NCBI GenBank assembly: GCA_049322695.1
Contig: JBMORW010000009.1
Coordinates: 1 to 64,000, forward strand
From: CALGKJ01 sp049322695
Lineage (GTDB): Bacteria > Bacillota > Clostridia > Lutisporales > Lutisporaceae
Direction: 5' to 3'
Length of the DNA stretch: 64,000 bases
Under the pieces are notes generated by a model that did no database searches, had not been told where the DNA came from, and worked only from the letters and a program-made list of their open reading frames with translations. Of the stretch, positions 8,053-17,424 are shown in pieces. Position numbers and translations under genes: made by a program. Position 1 is the first letter of the stretch. Each line of letters begins with the position of its first letter.

Positions 8053-11000
8053 GATAGAGGGACTTCAGAGCTTCATGGAGCTGCAGCAGGTGGATTTCGA
8101 CCGGCTGGGAGAAATGGGGCTGTTTGGAATATTTGGACCTACGGGAAGCGGCAAGTCAACTATACTTGATGCATTAACCCTTGCGCTTTACGGTACAGTT
8201 CAGAGAGCCAGCAACAGAACACAGGGAATAATGAATACTGCCTTAAATGACATGCGTGTAGCCTTTACATTTGATTTGCAAAAGGAAGGAAAACGTAAAA
8301 CCTACAGGGTTGAAAGAGTATTCAGGAGAAAAAAGGATTCTGACATTTCCATAGAGACTAAGCTTGTAAGGCTTTTTGAAGTAGTGGACTGTGGTGAGCA
8401 GATAATGTCTGACAAGCTGGGTGATGTAAATACTCAGATAATTGACCTTATAGGATTGCAGTTTGATGATTTCACCAGGTCTGTTGTGCTCCCTCAAAAT
8501 AAGTTTCAGGAATTCCTTCTTTCACCTAAAGCAGACAAGACAAAAATGCTGGAAAGAATATTTTATCTTGAGGAATACGGCAAACTGCTTTCTGAGAAGC
8601 TCAACAGAAAAACATCGATAGTGAAGCATAAGCAGTCAAGGCTGGAGGGTGCTTTATCAGCTTTGGGTGATTTATCGGCAGAGGCATTGATTAGCGCAGA
8701 GCACAAAATGAAGGATTCACTTGCGAAAAAACAAAGGCTGGATATGGAGTTCAAGGCCTTGGAAGAGCAATACCAGCATGCAAAAGGCATATGGGAGATC
8801 ACGCTGCAATATAATGATGTAGAAGAGAAGCTGCAAAAGTGCCTTGCCGAAGAGCAGCACATAATGCAAAAAAGAGAGATCTGCAGCAGGGCGCAGAAGG
8901 CCAATCAGCTGGCTGTAGTTATAAGGGACTTTTGTGAATCGGAAAAAAGGCTAAGAGATACGGAGAAAGAGCTGAATGCAATGGAAGCTGAATATAAAGC
9001 CGTCGAGCAGGAGCTTATGATATCTGAGATAGATTTTAACAATAAAAACAGCAGCTTGAAGCAAAAGCTTCCAGGTCTTATAGAGTATAAAACCAAGCTG
9101 TCAGAGCTGGAAGAGGTTGTTGGCAGAATAAGCAGCTTGGATGTATCTTTGAAGGATCTCAGAGAAAAGTATGTATTTTTAAAGACAGAAGCTGATAAGT
9201 ACGACAAAAAAATAAATGAGCATAAGCAAAAGCTTGAAGAAATAGGGAATGAGACCAAAAGCTGCCGCATGGCAATAGAAAGCAGTAAGGTTGCACCTGA
9301 TTATAAGAAAGCCGTTTTGAAGGCAGTGGAGTTTTTAGAAGAAGCAGATAAGTCAGAGGCAAATGTATACTTGCTGAAGCAGAAACATGAAGAAGCGGAA
9401 AAGAGTTATGAAAAATTGACATTTGAGCTGGAGGAGCTGTCAAAGAAAGTAGAGCTTGAGGCAAATAACATAAAAAATATTGAAGAGTTAATGAAAAAAC
9501 ACTATGAAAATAAGCCCGTCGAAAGAAATGAGCTCGCAATCATGGAAGCTGAGCATCTTAAACTAAAGTTCATGGCGGAACAGCTTGTTGTGAAGCAAAG
9601 GGATATGTCCGCGGTTTGTTTGAAGCTTGAGGAGATAATCAATTTAACAGAACAGGAGATAAAACTAAGACAGAGTTATTCAGAAGAGAAGACAAGGTAT
9701 ACGCAAATGTTGGCTGAAATTGATGAAGAGCTGGAGAAGTATAGTTTAGATATTTACAGTATTAATATACTTGCAAGCAAATTGGAGAATGGCAAGCCAT
9801 GTCCGGTATGCGGATCAACAGAACATCCTATGCCTGGCGGGGGAACAAAGAAAAAAGAAGAGCATGAAAATGATATAGTATCTGAGAAGCTAAGAGCTGA
9901 AAGACAGCAGCTGGAAATAAAGATAAAAAACAGTGAAAACGCATTTTTTAAGTCAGATGCCAGACTGTCTTCACTTGCTGATACAGAAGCTCGCATGAGA
10001 GAAGAGCTGGCAGCTAAGGAAAATGAAATAAAAAGCATACAGAGTGAGCTCCCGGATCAACTAAGAGATATGAAAGCAAGCAGTCTTTTAAATGAGCTTC
10101 AAAGGCTTATAGAAAAAAGCAGTGAGCTTCATAAGCAGCTGGAAATATGGGAAAACACAGAAAAAACCATGCTCGCAGCAAAGGAAGCTGCAGTGGAGAG
10201 GATAGGAGAGCTCAAACTTATCAACAGTGCATTGGCGGCTCAAATAGATATAGGTAAAGATGCCTTGACTAAAGCAACTCTCGAACTGCAGACTGCATCA
10301 GAGCAGCATGTAAAATGTAAGCAGGCCTTTGATGATTATATATCAGATAAGAATATAACCAATCCCAGAGAAATGCTGGAAAAGCTGTATAAGTCGGAGG
10401 AAGAAATTGAGAGGTTGCATGGTGAGATTGAAAAGCTGCAGGCAGAAGAAAAAAGTCTGAGAATGGAGCTGGATAGTCTGAATAACACGCGAAGCTCCTA
10501 TCAGAGCAGATTGGCAGAGATTGAAGCAGAGGGCAGAGGGATAAAAGCACAGCATGAGGAACTGCATAAAAAGGTTTCCGGTGTGTTGGGAGAAAAGGAT
10601 TTGAAAAGTGAAATACTGAGTGTTGACAGAGAGATAGAGGAGCTTCAGCAAATGGCAAAGGCTGCAGAGGAAAAATGGGGTACTGTAAAAGAGGCAGTCA
10701 TTAGAGCCTCTGCATCAATAAAAAGTCTGCAGAACCAAAAAAGAATATATAGTGACAGCTATAACAGAGAGAATAAAAGACTTCAGCATGAGCTTTCAGA
10801 AAAAGGTTTCTCAGATATTGCGGAAGCAGAAAGCGCTATTATGCCTGAAGGACAGCTGCAGAGGGAACTGGACATTATTAAAGAGTTTGAGGAAAGAAAG
10901 CTGAATCTTGAGGTAAAAAAGTCACTGTTTGACAGTAAGCTGGAAGGCAGAAGGATTACGGAAGAAGAATGGCTAATGCAGCTACAGAGCTTTGAAGCTG

Positions 11001-11635
11001 CTCAGAAAGAAAGAGAGCAAAGCATCATTGAGTTTGAGAATTCGAAAAACAGCTTTACGATGATAAAACAGAACTATGAAAAATGGGTTGTAATTGACAG
11101 AGAAATGAAGGTTATAGTCAAAAAAAGAGAGATGCTGGAGCAGGTGCAGAAGCTTTTAAAGGGCAATGGTTTTATAGAATTCATTGCTGAGGAAAGGCTC
11201 AGGTACATAGCCAAGGAAGCAACTGAAACCTTAGGGGTATTGACAAAGCATAGGTACGCTCTGGAGCTGGACACGGAAAACGGTTTTATGATAAGAGACA
11301 ATGCAAATGGAGGGGTTTTGAGGATGGTGTCTACACTGTCCGGAGGAGAAACCTTTTTGACATCCTTATCACTGGCATTAGCCCTGTCTTCACAGCTTCA
11401 GCTGAAGGGGCAGAGCCCGCTAGAGTTTTTCTTTCTGGATGAAGGCTTCGGCACGCTAGACAGCAATCTTCTGGATACTGTCATAGATTCACTGGAAAGG
11501 CTGAGCAGCACAAGAAGAGTTATAGGTCTGATAAGCCACGTTCCCGAGTTGAAAAGCAGAATATCCAGGAGACTTATAGTTGAGGCTCCGACAAGAGATG
11601 GCAAAGGAAGCAGTGTTTTTGTGGAGAATGCGTAA
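8033..11635 (+). CDS. sbcC: Exonuclease subunit SbcC (Rad50-type ATPase)
   Basis: SMC-like ATPase partner of SbcD, 1200 residues. It has an N-terminal Walker A (GPTGSGKST, about 36-44) and two very long coiled-coil arms separated by a zinc hook (CPVCG, about 590-594, followed by STEHP). The C-terminal ABC signature is STLSGGETF and Walker B is FFLDEGFGTLD. All parts are present and full length. I prefer the TTG at 8033 (start MRPRYLEIEGLQSF, like other SbcC proteins) because AGAGGTGA lies five bases before it. The GTG at 8024 has no properly spaced site. The start lies within sbcD. Confidence 0.94.
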   Translation: MRPRYLEIEGLQSFMELQQVDFDRLGEMGLFGIFGPTGSGKSTILDALTLALYGTVQRASNRTQGIMNTALNDMRVAFTFDLQKEGKRKTYRVERVFRRKKDSDISIETKLVRLFEVVDCGEQIMSDKLGDVNTQIIDLIGLQFDDFTRSVVLPQNKFQEFLLSPKADKTKMLERIFYLEEYGKLLSEKLNRKTSIVKHKQSRLEGALSALGDLSAEALISAEHKMKDSLAKKQRLDMEFKALEEQYQHAKGIWEITLQYNDVEEKLQKCLAEEQHIMQKREICSRAQKANQLAVVIRDFCESEKRLRDTEKELNAMEAEYKAVEQELMISEIDFNNKNSSLKQKLPGLIEYKTKLSELEEVVGRISSLDVSLKDLREKYVFLKTEADKYDKKINEHKQKLEEIGNETKSCRMAIESSKVAPDYKKAVLKAVEFLEEADKSEANVYLLKQKHEEAEKSYEKLTFELEELSKKVELEANNIKNIEELMKKHYENKPVERNELAIMEAEHLKLKFMAEQLVVKQRDMSAVCLKLEEIINLTEQEIKLRQSYSEEKTRYTQMLAEIDEELEKYSLDIYSINILASKLENGKPCPVCGSTEHPMPGGGTKKKEEHENDIVSEKLRAERQQLEIKIKNSENAFFKSDARLSSLADTEARMREELAAKENEIKSIQSELPDQLRDMKASSLLNELQRLIEKSSELHKQLEIWENTEKTMLAAKEAAVERIGELKLINSALAAQIDIGKDALTKATLELQTASEQHVKCKQAFDDYISDKNITNPREMLEKLYKSEEEIERLHGEIEKLQAEEKSLRMELDSLNNTRSSYQSRLAEIEAEGRGIKAQHEELHKKVSGVLGEKDLKSEILSVDREIEELQQMAKAAEEKWGTVKEAVIRASASIKSLQNQKRIYSDSYNRENKRLQHELSEKGFSDIAEAESAIMPEGQLQRELDIIKEFEERKLNLEVKKSLFDSKLEGRRITEEEWLMQLQSFEAAQKEREQSIIEFENSKNSFTMIKQNYEKWVVIDREMKVIVKKREMLEQVQKLLKGNGFIEFIAEERLRYIAKEATETLGVLTKHRYALELDTENGFMIRDNANGGVLRMVSTLSGGETFLTSLSLALALSSQLQLKGQSPLEFFFLDEGFGTLDSNLLDTVIDSLERLSSTRRVIGLISHVPELKSRISRRLIVEAPTRDGKGSSVFVENA

Positions 11636-11694
11636 TTTTCGACAAAATATTTCCCGGGAAATGCGAATTGTACGAATAGTGCAAATATATAGAC

Positions 11695-11740
11695 AATCCG
11701 CAATATTACAATACTTTTGTAAGCATTGCGGATTTTTTTT
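11695..11740 (+). terminator. Intrinsic terminator of sbcDC
   Basis: AATCCGCAAT pairs with ATTGCGGATT and is followed by a run of eight T residues. The loop is about 20 bases. Confidence 0.8.
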
Positions 11741-11754
11741 AAGAGTAGTATAAT
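11726..11754 (+). promoter_or_regulatory. Probable tnaA promoter
   Basis: A perfect -10 TATAAT lies at 11749-11754. TTGCGG at 11726-11731, 17 bp upstream, could be the -35 but is also the 3' arm of the preceding terminator. No tnaC-like leader peptide is evident between here and the ATG at 11807. Confidence 0.45.
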
Positions 11755-11806
11755 ATAAGCTGTGTGCTGGTACGGCAAAATAGGAAAATTTGCAGGAGGG
11801 GTAGCA

Positions 11807-13180
11807 ATGAGGAAGGCTGAACCGTTCAAAATCAAAATGGTGGAACCTATCAATCTCATTTCGAAGGAAGAAAGAGAAAAGGCTCTTGTAAGAGCCGGCT
11901 ACAACGTGTTTTCTCTCAGAGCTGAAGAAATATTTATCGATATTTTGACTGACAGCGGAACGGGAGCAATGAGTGACAGACAATGGGCTGCTATTATGAT
12001 GGGAGATGAGTCCTATGCCGGCAGCAGAAGCTTTTATAAGCTTGAAAAATCCGCACAGGATATAATAGGCTATAAGTATATTATTCCTACTCATCAAGGA
12101 AGAGGTGCAGAGCAGGTATTTTTTCCGTTAGTAGTGAAAAAGGGACAGGATGTAATAGGCAATATGCATTTTGATACTACTATGGCTCATATAGAGCTGG
12201 CAGGCGGAAGGGCAGTAAATCTCGTACATGACAGAGCTTTTGATACACAAACCCCTCATCCTTTCAAGGGTGATTTTGACCTTGAGAAGCTTGAAAACCA
12301 CATAAAGGCAAGAGGCGCTGAAAATATAGCAGTATGTGTTATCACTATTACCTGCAACAGCGCCGGTGGACAGCCCGTATCAATGGAAAATATGAAGGCT
12401 GTAAGCGAAATATGCAGAAAGCATGGCATTAGAGTGTTTATAGATGCAGCAAGATATGCTGAGAATGCATATTTTATCAAGAAAAGAGAAAAAGGTTATG
12501 AAAATAAGGCTATCAAAGAAATAGTAAAGGAAATGTTCTCATACGCAGAAGGCTTCACCATGAGCGCCAAGAAGGACGGCCTGGTAAACATAGGAGGTCT
12601 GCTTGGTGTAAAGGAAGATGAGGAGCTTTACACACAGCTAAGGTCTATGCTGGTTCCTTTTGAAGGCTTCCCGACATACGGAGGATTATCCGGCAGAGAT
12701 ATAGAGGCTCTTGCCGTAGGCCTGCAGGAGGGAATTGAGGAATCCTATCTAGAATACAGAATAGGCCAGATAGAGTACCTGGGAAAAAGGCTTATGGAGG
12801 GTGGAGTGCCTATACAGACACCTACAGGTGGCCACGCAGTATTTGTAGATGCCAAAAAGATGCTTCCGCATATACCCTATAACCAGTTTCCGGCTCAGGT
12901 GCTTGCAAATGAGCTATATCTTGAAGGTGGTGTAAGAGGTGTTGAAATAGGCTCATTCCTTTTGGGCAAAGATATGGAGACAGGAAAACAGCTTGAATCA
13001 CCAATGGAGCTTTTGAGATTGACCATACCGAGAAGAGTTTATACCGATAACCATATGGATTACATAGCTGATGCATTGATAGCCATCAATAAAAGAGCAC
13101 ATACTCTGAAGGGCCTTGAAATAGTATATGAGCCAAAGGTACTTAGGCACTTTACTGCAAAATTGAAGCCTGTAGAATAG
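11807..13180 (+). CDS. tnaA: Tryptophanase (tryptophan indole-lyase)
   Basis: PLP-dependent lyase that cleaves tryptophan to indole, pyruvate and ammonia; 457 residues. It follows the tryptophanase pattern rather than tyrosine phenol-lyase: the C-terminal stretch GVRGVEIGSFLLGKD, then LLRLTIPRRVYT, and YEPKVLRHFTAKLK at the end. Tyrosine phenol-lyase has an Arg and different residues in the first of these segments. The PLP lysine is expected in MSAKKDGLV (near residue 256), and THQGRGAEQ binds the phosphate. The ATG at 11807 has GCAGGAGGGG upstream. An in-frame GTG at 11762 would put the start right at the transcription start and is unlikely. No tryptophan permease is adjacent. Confidence 0.93.
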   Translation: MRKAEPFKIKMVEPINLISKEEREKALVRAGYNVFSLRAEEIFIDILTDSGTGAMSDRQWAAIMMGDESYAGSRSFYKLEKSAQDIIGYKYIIPTHQGRGAEQVFFPLVVKKGQDVIGNMHFDTTMAHIELAGGRAVNLVHDRAFDTQTPHPFKGDFDLEKLENHIKARGAENIAVCVITITCNSAGGQPVSMENMKAVSEICRKHGIRVFIDAARYAENAYFIKKREKGYENKAIKEIVKEMFSYAEGFTMSAKKDGLVNIGGLLGVKEDEELYTQLRSMLVPFEGFPTYGGLSGRDIEALAVGLQEGIEESYLEYRIGQIEYLGKRLMEGGVPIQTPTGGHAVFVDAKKMLPHIPYNQFPAQVLANELYLEGGVRGVEIGSFLLGKDMETGKQLESPMELLRLTIPRRVYTDNHMDYIADALIAINKRAHTLKGLEIVYEPKVLRHFTAKLKPVE

Positions 13181-13187
13181 ATTTATA

Positions 13188-13220
13188 CCCCTGTCGGATA
13201 ACCTTCCGGCAGGGGATTTT
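13188..13220 (+). terminator. Intrinsic terminator of tnaA
   Basis: CCCCTGTCGG pairs with CCGGCAGGGG, followed by ATTTTAATT. Confidence 0.75.
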
Positions 13221-13380
13221 AATTAATAATCAAAATAGTCCTGCCGATAAATCAACTGCAGAAATTAACACAATTTGAAAGATTATGTCGAAAATATGTA
13301 GTATAATTAATTCAGCAGTACACTATGTAAGCAAGATAGATCCAAAGAATCAGTATTAATACAGAAAGGTGGGTATGACA

Positions 13381-14435
13381 TTGACCGTAGGCAAAAGTAC
13401 AGCAGCAGAAAAAATTAGCTTGGACAGCTTTAGTATAGCAGAATCCGTTGTTGACAATCATTATGCAAAAGAACCTAAACTGAAATGGAAGTACGATATG
13501 TCATGCACCAGAAATGTCTGCAGGATGTAAGGTACCATTTATCCTATCTTTCTGAATCCATACGCCTTGGACAGCCTGCTTTGTTTACAGAGTACGTTAA
13601 GTGGCTGAAACAGACACTGCCGCAGTATGGTATACCCATAAAAAATCTTATTGTTAATTTCGGTTGTATCGAAGATGAGCTAAAGAAAAGACTTGACTCA
13701 GCTTCTTATGAAGTTGTCAAAGAATATTTGGAAGAAGCAGTATCGGAGCTAAGCAAATCTGATTATATAACGGGACCTGAAGAAACCGGCTTAAATGAGC
13801 TTGCCGAGAGATATTTGACACTGCTTCTGAACAATGACAGATATAATGCATCTAAGCTTGTACTTGATGCAGTTGAAGGTGGGATTTGTGTTAAGGATAT
13901 TTATATGGATGTGTTCCAGGAATCTCAGAAAAGGCTGGGTGTTCTATGGCATCTGAACAAAATAAGTGTTGCACAGGAGCATTATTGTACAGCTGCAACT
14001 CAATTAATAATGTCCCAATTATATCCAAAAATCTTCAGTACCGGCAAAAACGGTAAGAGAGCAGTGTTTGCAAGTATAGCAGGGGAGCTTCATGAAATAG
14101 GAGCAAGAATGGTAGCTGATTTCTTTGAAATGGATGGCTGGGACAGCCACTATTTAGGGGCAAATACACCTGTTCAAAGCATTATAAGCTTCATAGAAAA
14201 TGTAAAACCGCATATGATAGGTATTTCTGTTACAATGTCCTTTAACCTTGCTTCAGCAGAGCAGTTGATAGCCAAAATACGTTCTCAGGCAGGCGGAGAT
14301 ATAGTTATTTTGTTAGGAGGATATCCCTTCAACAACATTCCTGACTTATGGAAGAGCATCGGAGCCGATGCTTGTTCCGGGAATGCTTTAGATGCACTTA
14401 TAACAGCGGACAGGCTTTTAATAAAGGAGAGGTAA
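13381..14435 (+). pseudogene. Cobalamin-binding sensor protein, frameshifted near its N-terminus
   Basis: The B12-binding part (from 13485) is intact. A helical segment with KISVAQEHYCTAAT is followed by a Rossmann-like B12 domain with the lower-ligand motif GELHEIGARM, as in CarH-like photoreceptors and corrinoid proteins. The N-terminal part lies in another frame: starting at TTG 13381 (AAGGTGGG seven bases upstream), it encodes TVGKSTAAEKISLDSF then SIAESVVDNHYAKEPKLKWKYD before running out at 13527. The family expects this segment to continue directly into KCLQDVRYHLSYL. The shift falls near 13497 and fits loss of one base. The ORF from 13485 lacks a ribosome binding site. The protein was probably a cytosolic B12- or light-responsive sensor paired with the kinase downstream. 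Sequencing error is the alternative. Confidence 0.7.
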
Positions 14436-14436
14436 T

Positions 14437-15658
14437 ATGGTAAACCTTGGCGGAGAAAATATGCACTGGCTTTGCGATGTGATGTTGAAGGCAATATAAA
14501 AGAAGTGATTAGTGACAGCATAAACATAATTAATACTGAGCTTACTTATGGGAGCCTGGCATCTGTAGTGGAAAAACTAAGCATAGCAAAGGCCATAAAC
14601 TTTATCAGAGAGATAAAGGAAAAAGGTACAGCGATGGATTGGGATATCAACTTTCAGGCTGGTACTGACATCGTTGTTTATACATGTTTGGGCTTATGTA
14701 TGAGGGCGATATTTTAGTAATAGGTGCACAATCCTACAGTGAAATGCTTTTCTGTTATGAGGAGTTATCAAAAATAAATAATGAACAATCCAACGAAATA
14801 AGGATGCTCACTAAGGGCAATAAAGCGAAGGATGACAGAATTATCAAAGAGACATATGCTTATAATGAACTGATGTCACTGAATAATGAGCTTGTTGCTT
14901 TACAGAGGGAGCTGATTAAAAAGAATAATGAGTTGGACAAGCTAAACAGTCAGAAGGATTTGTTCATCGGCATGGCATCCCATGACCTGAGAAATCCTTT
15001 AAACGGAATACTGAGTCTTAGCGAGCTTATGATGGAGGACGTAGAGGCACTTAATCCGAAGCAGTTGAATTTTATTAGAATGATTAACACCTCAGGCAAG
15101 CTTATGCTCAATATTGTTAAAAATATGCTTGATATATTCAAAGCAGAGGCAGGAGAGCTTCATATTGAATTCAGAAAATGCAATATAACAGAGCTTGTTA
15201 AAGAAAGCATCTGTCGAAATAATATTGATATGCTACATAAAGATATTAGTATTGAAATTGATATAGATCATGACCTCCCTGAAGCAGAGATTGATTCCAA
15301 CAGGATAATGCAGGTGCTTGACAACCTTTTGAGTAATGCAGTTAAATATTCTTATAAAGATTCCAGTATTTCCTTAAAGATGTATATAAACAGTATGAAC
15401 AGGAATGAGATAATAATATCAGTTGCAGATAAAGGTAAAGGCATCAGAGAAGATGAGCAGTACAAGGTTTTTGAGCCATTTTCAAAAATAAGCACAAGGC
15501 CTACAGGAAATGAAAGCAGTACAGGGCTTGGCCTGGCTATTGTGAAAAAGATAATAGAGCTTCATAAGGGAAGGGTTTGGTTTGAGAGCATTTACGGGGA
15601 AGGGACTACCTTTTATGTTGCATTACTAATAACTAAAAATATATCCGACGCTTTATAG
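14437..15658 (+). pseudogene. Histidine kinase partner of the B12 sensor, with two frameshifts
   Basis: The start at 14437 follows AAAGGAGAGG and encodes VNLGGENMHWLCD. A tandem GATGT|GATGT duplication at about 14476-14485 shifts the frame. Removing one copy joins WLCD to VEGNIKEVISDSINI. A second shift near 14684-14690, consistent with loss of one T from a T-run, joins DIVVYTC to FGLMYEGDILVIGA. The rest (14684-15658) is open: a coiled linker, a phospho-acceptor motif FIGMASHDLRNPLNGIL, and ATPase boxes NLLSNAVKYS, ADKGKGI and STGLGLAIV. As sequenced, the sensor half is cut from the kinase half. Gene order and two-base spacing imply one operon with the B12 protein. Confidence 0.7.
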
Positions 15659-15693
15659 CATAGTAATCCAAATTAATGATTGGGGGTTAAAAA

Positions 15694-16263
15694 ATGGGAA
15701 AAATATTGTTTTTTGTTTATGATGAAATGGCAGACTTTGAAATGACTCTTGCTGCTCATATTCTTGGGATTTCCGGCAAGGAAATCGTTCTGACGGCTTA
15801 TGAAAAGGCTGTTGTTACCAGTAAGCCGGGAGTTTCCTACTATCCTGCAGTGACAGCAAGTGAAGCTTTAGGACTTGATGACGTGGAGGGGATAATAATT
15901 CCCGGAGGCTGGAACAGAATATTTAGAGATGAGCTGAAAGAGCTTTTGCACATGTTAAACAGTGAGAGCAAGTTAATAGCTGCCATATGTGCAGCACCTG
16001 AATACCTTGCAAAAGCAGGAATATTGGAGAATCGCAGATATACAACCACCTTGACTGAGAATTACCTAAAGGAGATAGGGTCTCCCGATTTCTTTCCAAG
16101 AAATAATTTCGTAAATGAAAAGGTAGTAAGAGATAGGAATGTAATAACAGCAGTCGGCAACGCATTTGTAGATTTTGCGATAGAAATTGCAGACTATTTT
16201 GGACTGATTGAAAATTCAGGTGAGAAGGAAGAATACTCCAAGTACTATAAAGGCCTTTTATAG
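15694..16263 (+). CDS. DJ-1/PfpI family protein
   Basis: Glutamine-amidotransferase-fold protein of 189 residues. The nucleophile-elbow Cys lies in AAICAAPEYLAKAGIL (about residue 99), and the conserved acidic residue in the N-terminal part of the family is in FVYDEMADFE. The motif IIIPGGW precedes it. Members act as glyoxalases, deglycases, chaperone-like proteins or transcription-linked amidases, so the exact activity cannot be deduced. The ATG has GGGGG upstream. It lies downstream of the damaged B12/kinase locus on the same strand; no terminator is obvious between them. Confidence 0.85.
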   Translation: MGKILFFVYDEMADFEMTLAAHILGISGKEIVLTAYEKAVVTSKPGVSYYPAVTASEALGLDDVEGIIIPGGWNRIFRDELKELLHMLNSESKLIAAICAAPEYLAKAGILENRRYTTTLTENYLKEIGSPDFFPRNNFVNEKVVRDRNVITAVGNAFVDFAIEIADYFGLIENSGEKEEYSKYYKGLL

Positions 16264-16423
16264 AAGTCATAAATTATAACAGCATGAATATATTGTAATA
16301 ATCTGAGATTGACTAAGCATTAATATATACAATTTTTATTTAGCATTTCAACATTTTATTGAAATATATTTCTTGCTTTTTATTACATTATGTAATAGAA
16401 TATCAATATATGAATACGAATAG

Positions 16424-16500
16424 TACAGCTTGTATAAGTTTAGAGATATGGTCTAAACGTTTCTACCGGGCAGCCGTAAATTGCCTGACTACAGGTTGTT
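16424..16500 (+). promoter_or_regulatory. Purine riboswitch aptamer, guanine/hypoxanthine class
   Basis: The three-way junction is clear. P1 is ACAGCTTGT with ACAGGTTGT. J1/2 is ATAA. P2 is GTTTAGA with TCTAAAC, closing loop GATATGG. J2/3 is GTTTCTACC. P3 closes loop CCGTAAA. The specificity base in GACTAC is C, which in this class selects guanine or hypoxanthine (a T would select adenine). It controls xpt through the terminator at 16541. Confidence 0.95.
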
Positions 16501-16540
16501 TGTACGAATTTGTGCAATTTTTATGCATATTATGAGCGTA

Positions 16541-16580
16541 TAAACTCCCTGTTGCGAAACAGGGAGTTTATTATTTTATT
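16541..16580 (+). terminator. Riboswitch-controlled terminator
   Basis: TAAACTCCCTGTT pairs with AACAGGGAGTTTA around a short GCGA loop, then T-rich sequence. It lies between the aptamer and xpt, so ligand binding would favour termination, as in B. subtilis xpt-pbuX. Confidence 0.9.
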
Positions 16581-16591
16581 CGAGGTATTTT

Positions 16592-17161
16592 ATGGAGCTG
16601 TTAAAACAAAAGATAATTAACGAAGGAACCGCAATAGGCAATAACATAATCAAGGTAGACGGTTTCTTGAATCATCAGATAGATATTAAACTGTTCCATG
16701 AAATAGGTAAAGAGTTTAAGCGCAGATTTGAGAGCTGCGGAATAACCAGGATACTGACCATCGAAGCGTCAGGAATTGCAGTGGCCTGTATAACGGCATC
16801 ATACTTTGAAGTTCCTGTAGTATTTGCCAAAAAACATGAAGCATTGAATATAGATAATGATACTTATCAGAGTGAGGTTTTCTCCTTCACTAAGAATAAG
16901 GCATACAAAATCAGAGTATCAAAAAAATACATTACACCTGTGGATAATGTGCTCATAATAGATGATTTTCTTGCCAACGGAAGCGCTGCAGCAGGATTAG
17001 CGGATATAGTAGCCCAGTCAGGCGCAAAGCTTGCCGGAGTGGGTATTGTAATAGAGAAAGGCTTCCAGAAAGGCAGAGCAGTATTAGAACAAAGCAGTGT
17101 CAGACTAGAATCGCTTGCCATAATAAAATCAATAAGCAATGGCAAAATAGAGTTTTCTTAA
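16592..17161 (+). CDS. xpt: Xanthine phosphoribosyltransferase
   Basis: Purine salvage enzyme that converts xanthine and PRPP to XMP; 189 residues, the usual length. The PRPP-binding loop is VLIIDDFLANGSAA (about 118-131), and the N-terminal region MELLKQKIINEGTAIGNNIIKVDGF is typical of Xpt. It has a modest ribosome binding site (GAGG) after the riboswitch terminator. No pbuX permease follows it, unlike the B. subtilis operon. Confidence 0.94.
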   Translation: MELLKQKIINEGTAIGNNIIKVDGFLNHQIDIKLFHEIGKEFKRRFESCGITRILTIEASGIAVACITASYFEVPVVFAKKHEALNIDNDTYQSEVFSFTKNKAYKIRVSKKYITPVDNVLIIDDFLANGSAAAGLADIVAQSGAKLAGVGIVIEKGFQKGRAVLEQSSVRLESLAIIKSISNGKIEFS

Positions 17162-17169
17162 AAAGTTAA

Positions 17170-17320
17170 TATGATCCTAGAGCTTCGACCCCCTAACCCG
17201 GTAATCAACTTTTCCCCCCACATATTATACCCTATTGTGTTACGATGTTTGCAGGTTTACAGGATTTAAATCCAAAAACCTGTTTATCCGGAAGCTCTAG
17301 GCTTTTATTTTTTTTGTTTT
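17170..17320 (+). ncRNA. Candidate structured RNA with terminator-like closing stem
   Basis: A perfect 11-bp stem (17176-17186 with 17291-17301) encloses about 104 bases and is followed by a long T-run. Inside is a nested hairpin: CAGGTTT (17252-17258) with AAACCTG (17276-17282) around the palindrome GGATTTAAATCC. A pyrimidine-rich strand with CCCCCTAACCCGG and a CCCCCC run lies on the 5' side. A CCGG in each half could pair as a pseudoknot. A TATGAT -10-like sequence sits just before the stem. It is far more elaborate than a plain terminator. It may be a member of a known class such as raiA, which I cannot verify, or a 3' UTR element of xpt. Confidence 0.5.
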
Positions 17321-17424
17321 ACATTTGATATATATAAAATTATATTTGTGTAAAACAAGTTTTGACTTGCATCAAAAAATATAATAAAATTATTCTGTAT
17401 CTTATAATTGGGAGGCGATTCCAT

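Noticed and set aside
11762..11806. GTG at 11762 as the start of tryptophanase
   Set aside because: It would begin about 8 bp after the -10 and lacks a ribosome binding site; GCAGGAGGGG precedes the ATG at 11807.
11807..13180. Tyrosine phenol-lyase
   Set aside because: The C-terminal GVRGVEIGSFLLGKD and LRHFTAKLK segments match tryptophanase and lack the Arg-containing segment of tyrosine phenol-lyase.
14684..14717. Stop-codon readthrough or selenocysteine to join the kinase fragments
   Set aside because: The breaks are changes of frame (with TAA and TAG beyond), not single in-frame TGA codons, so recoding of TGA cannot restore the protein.
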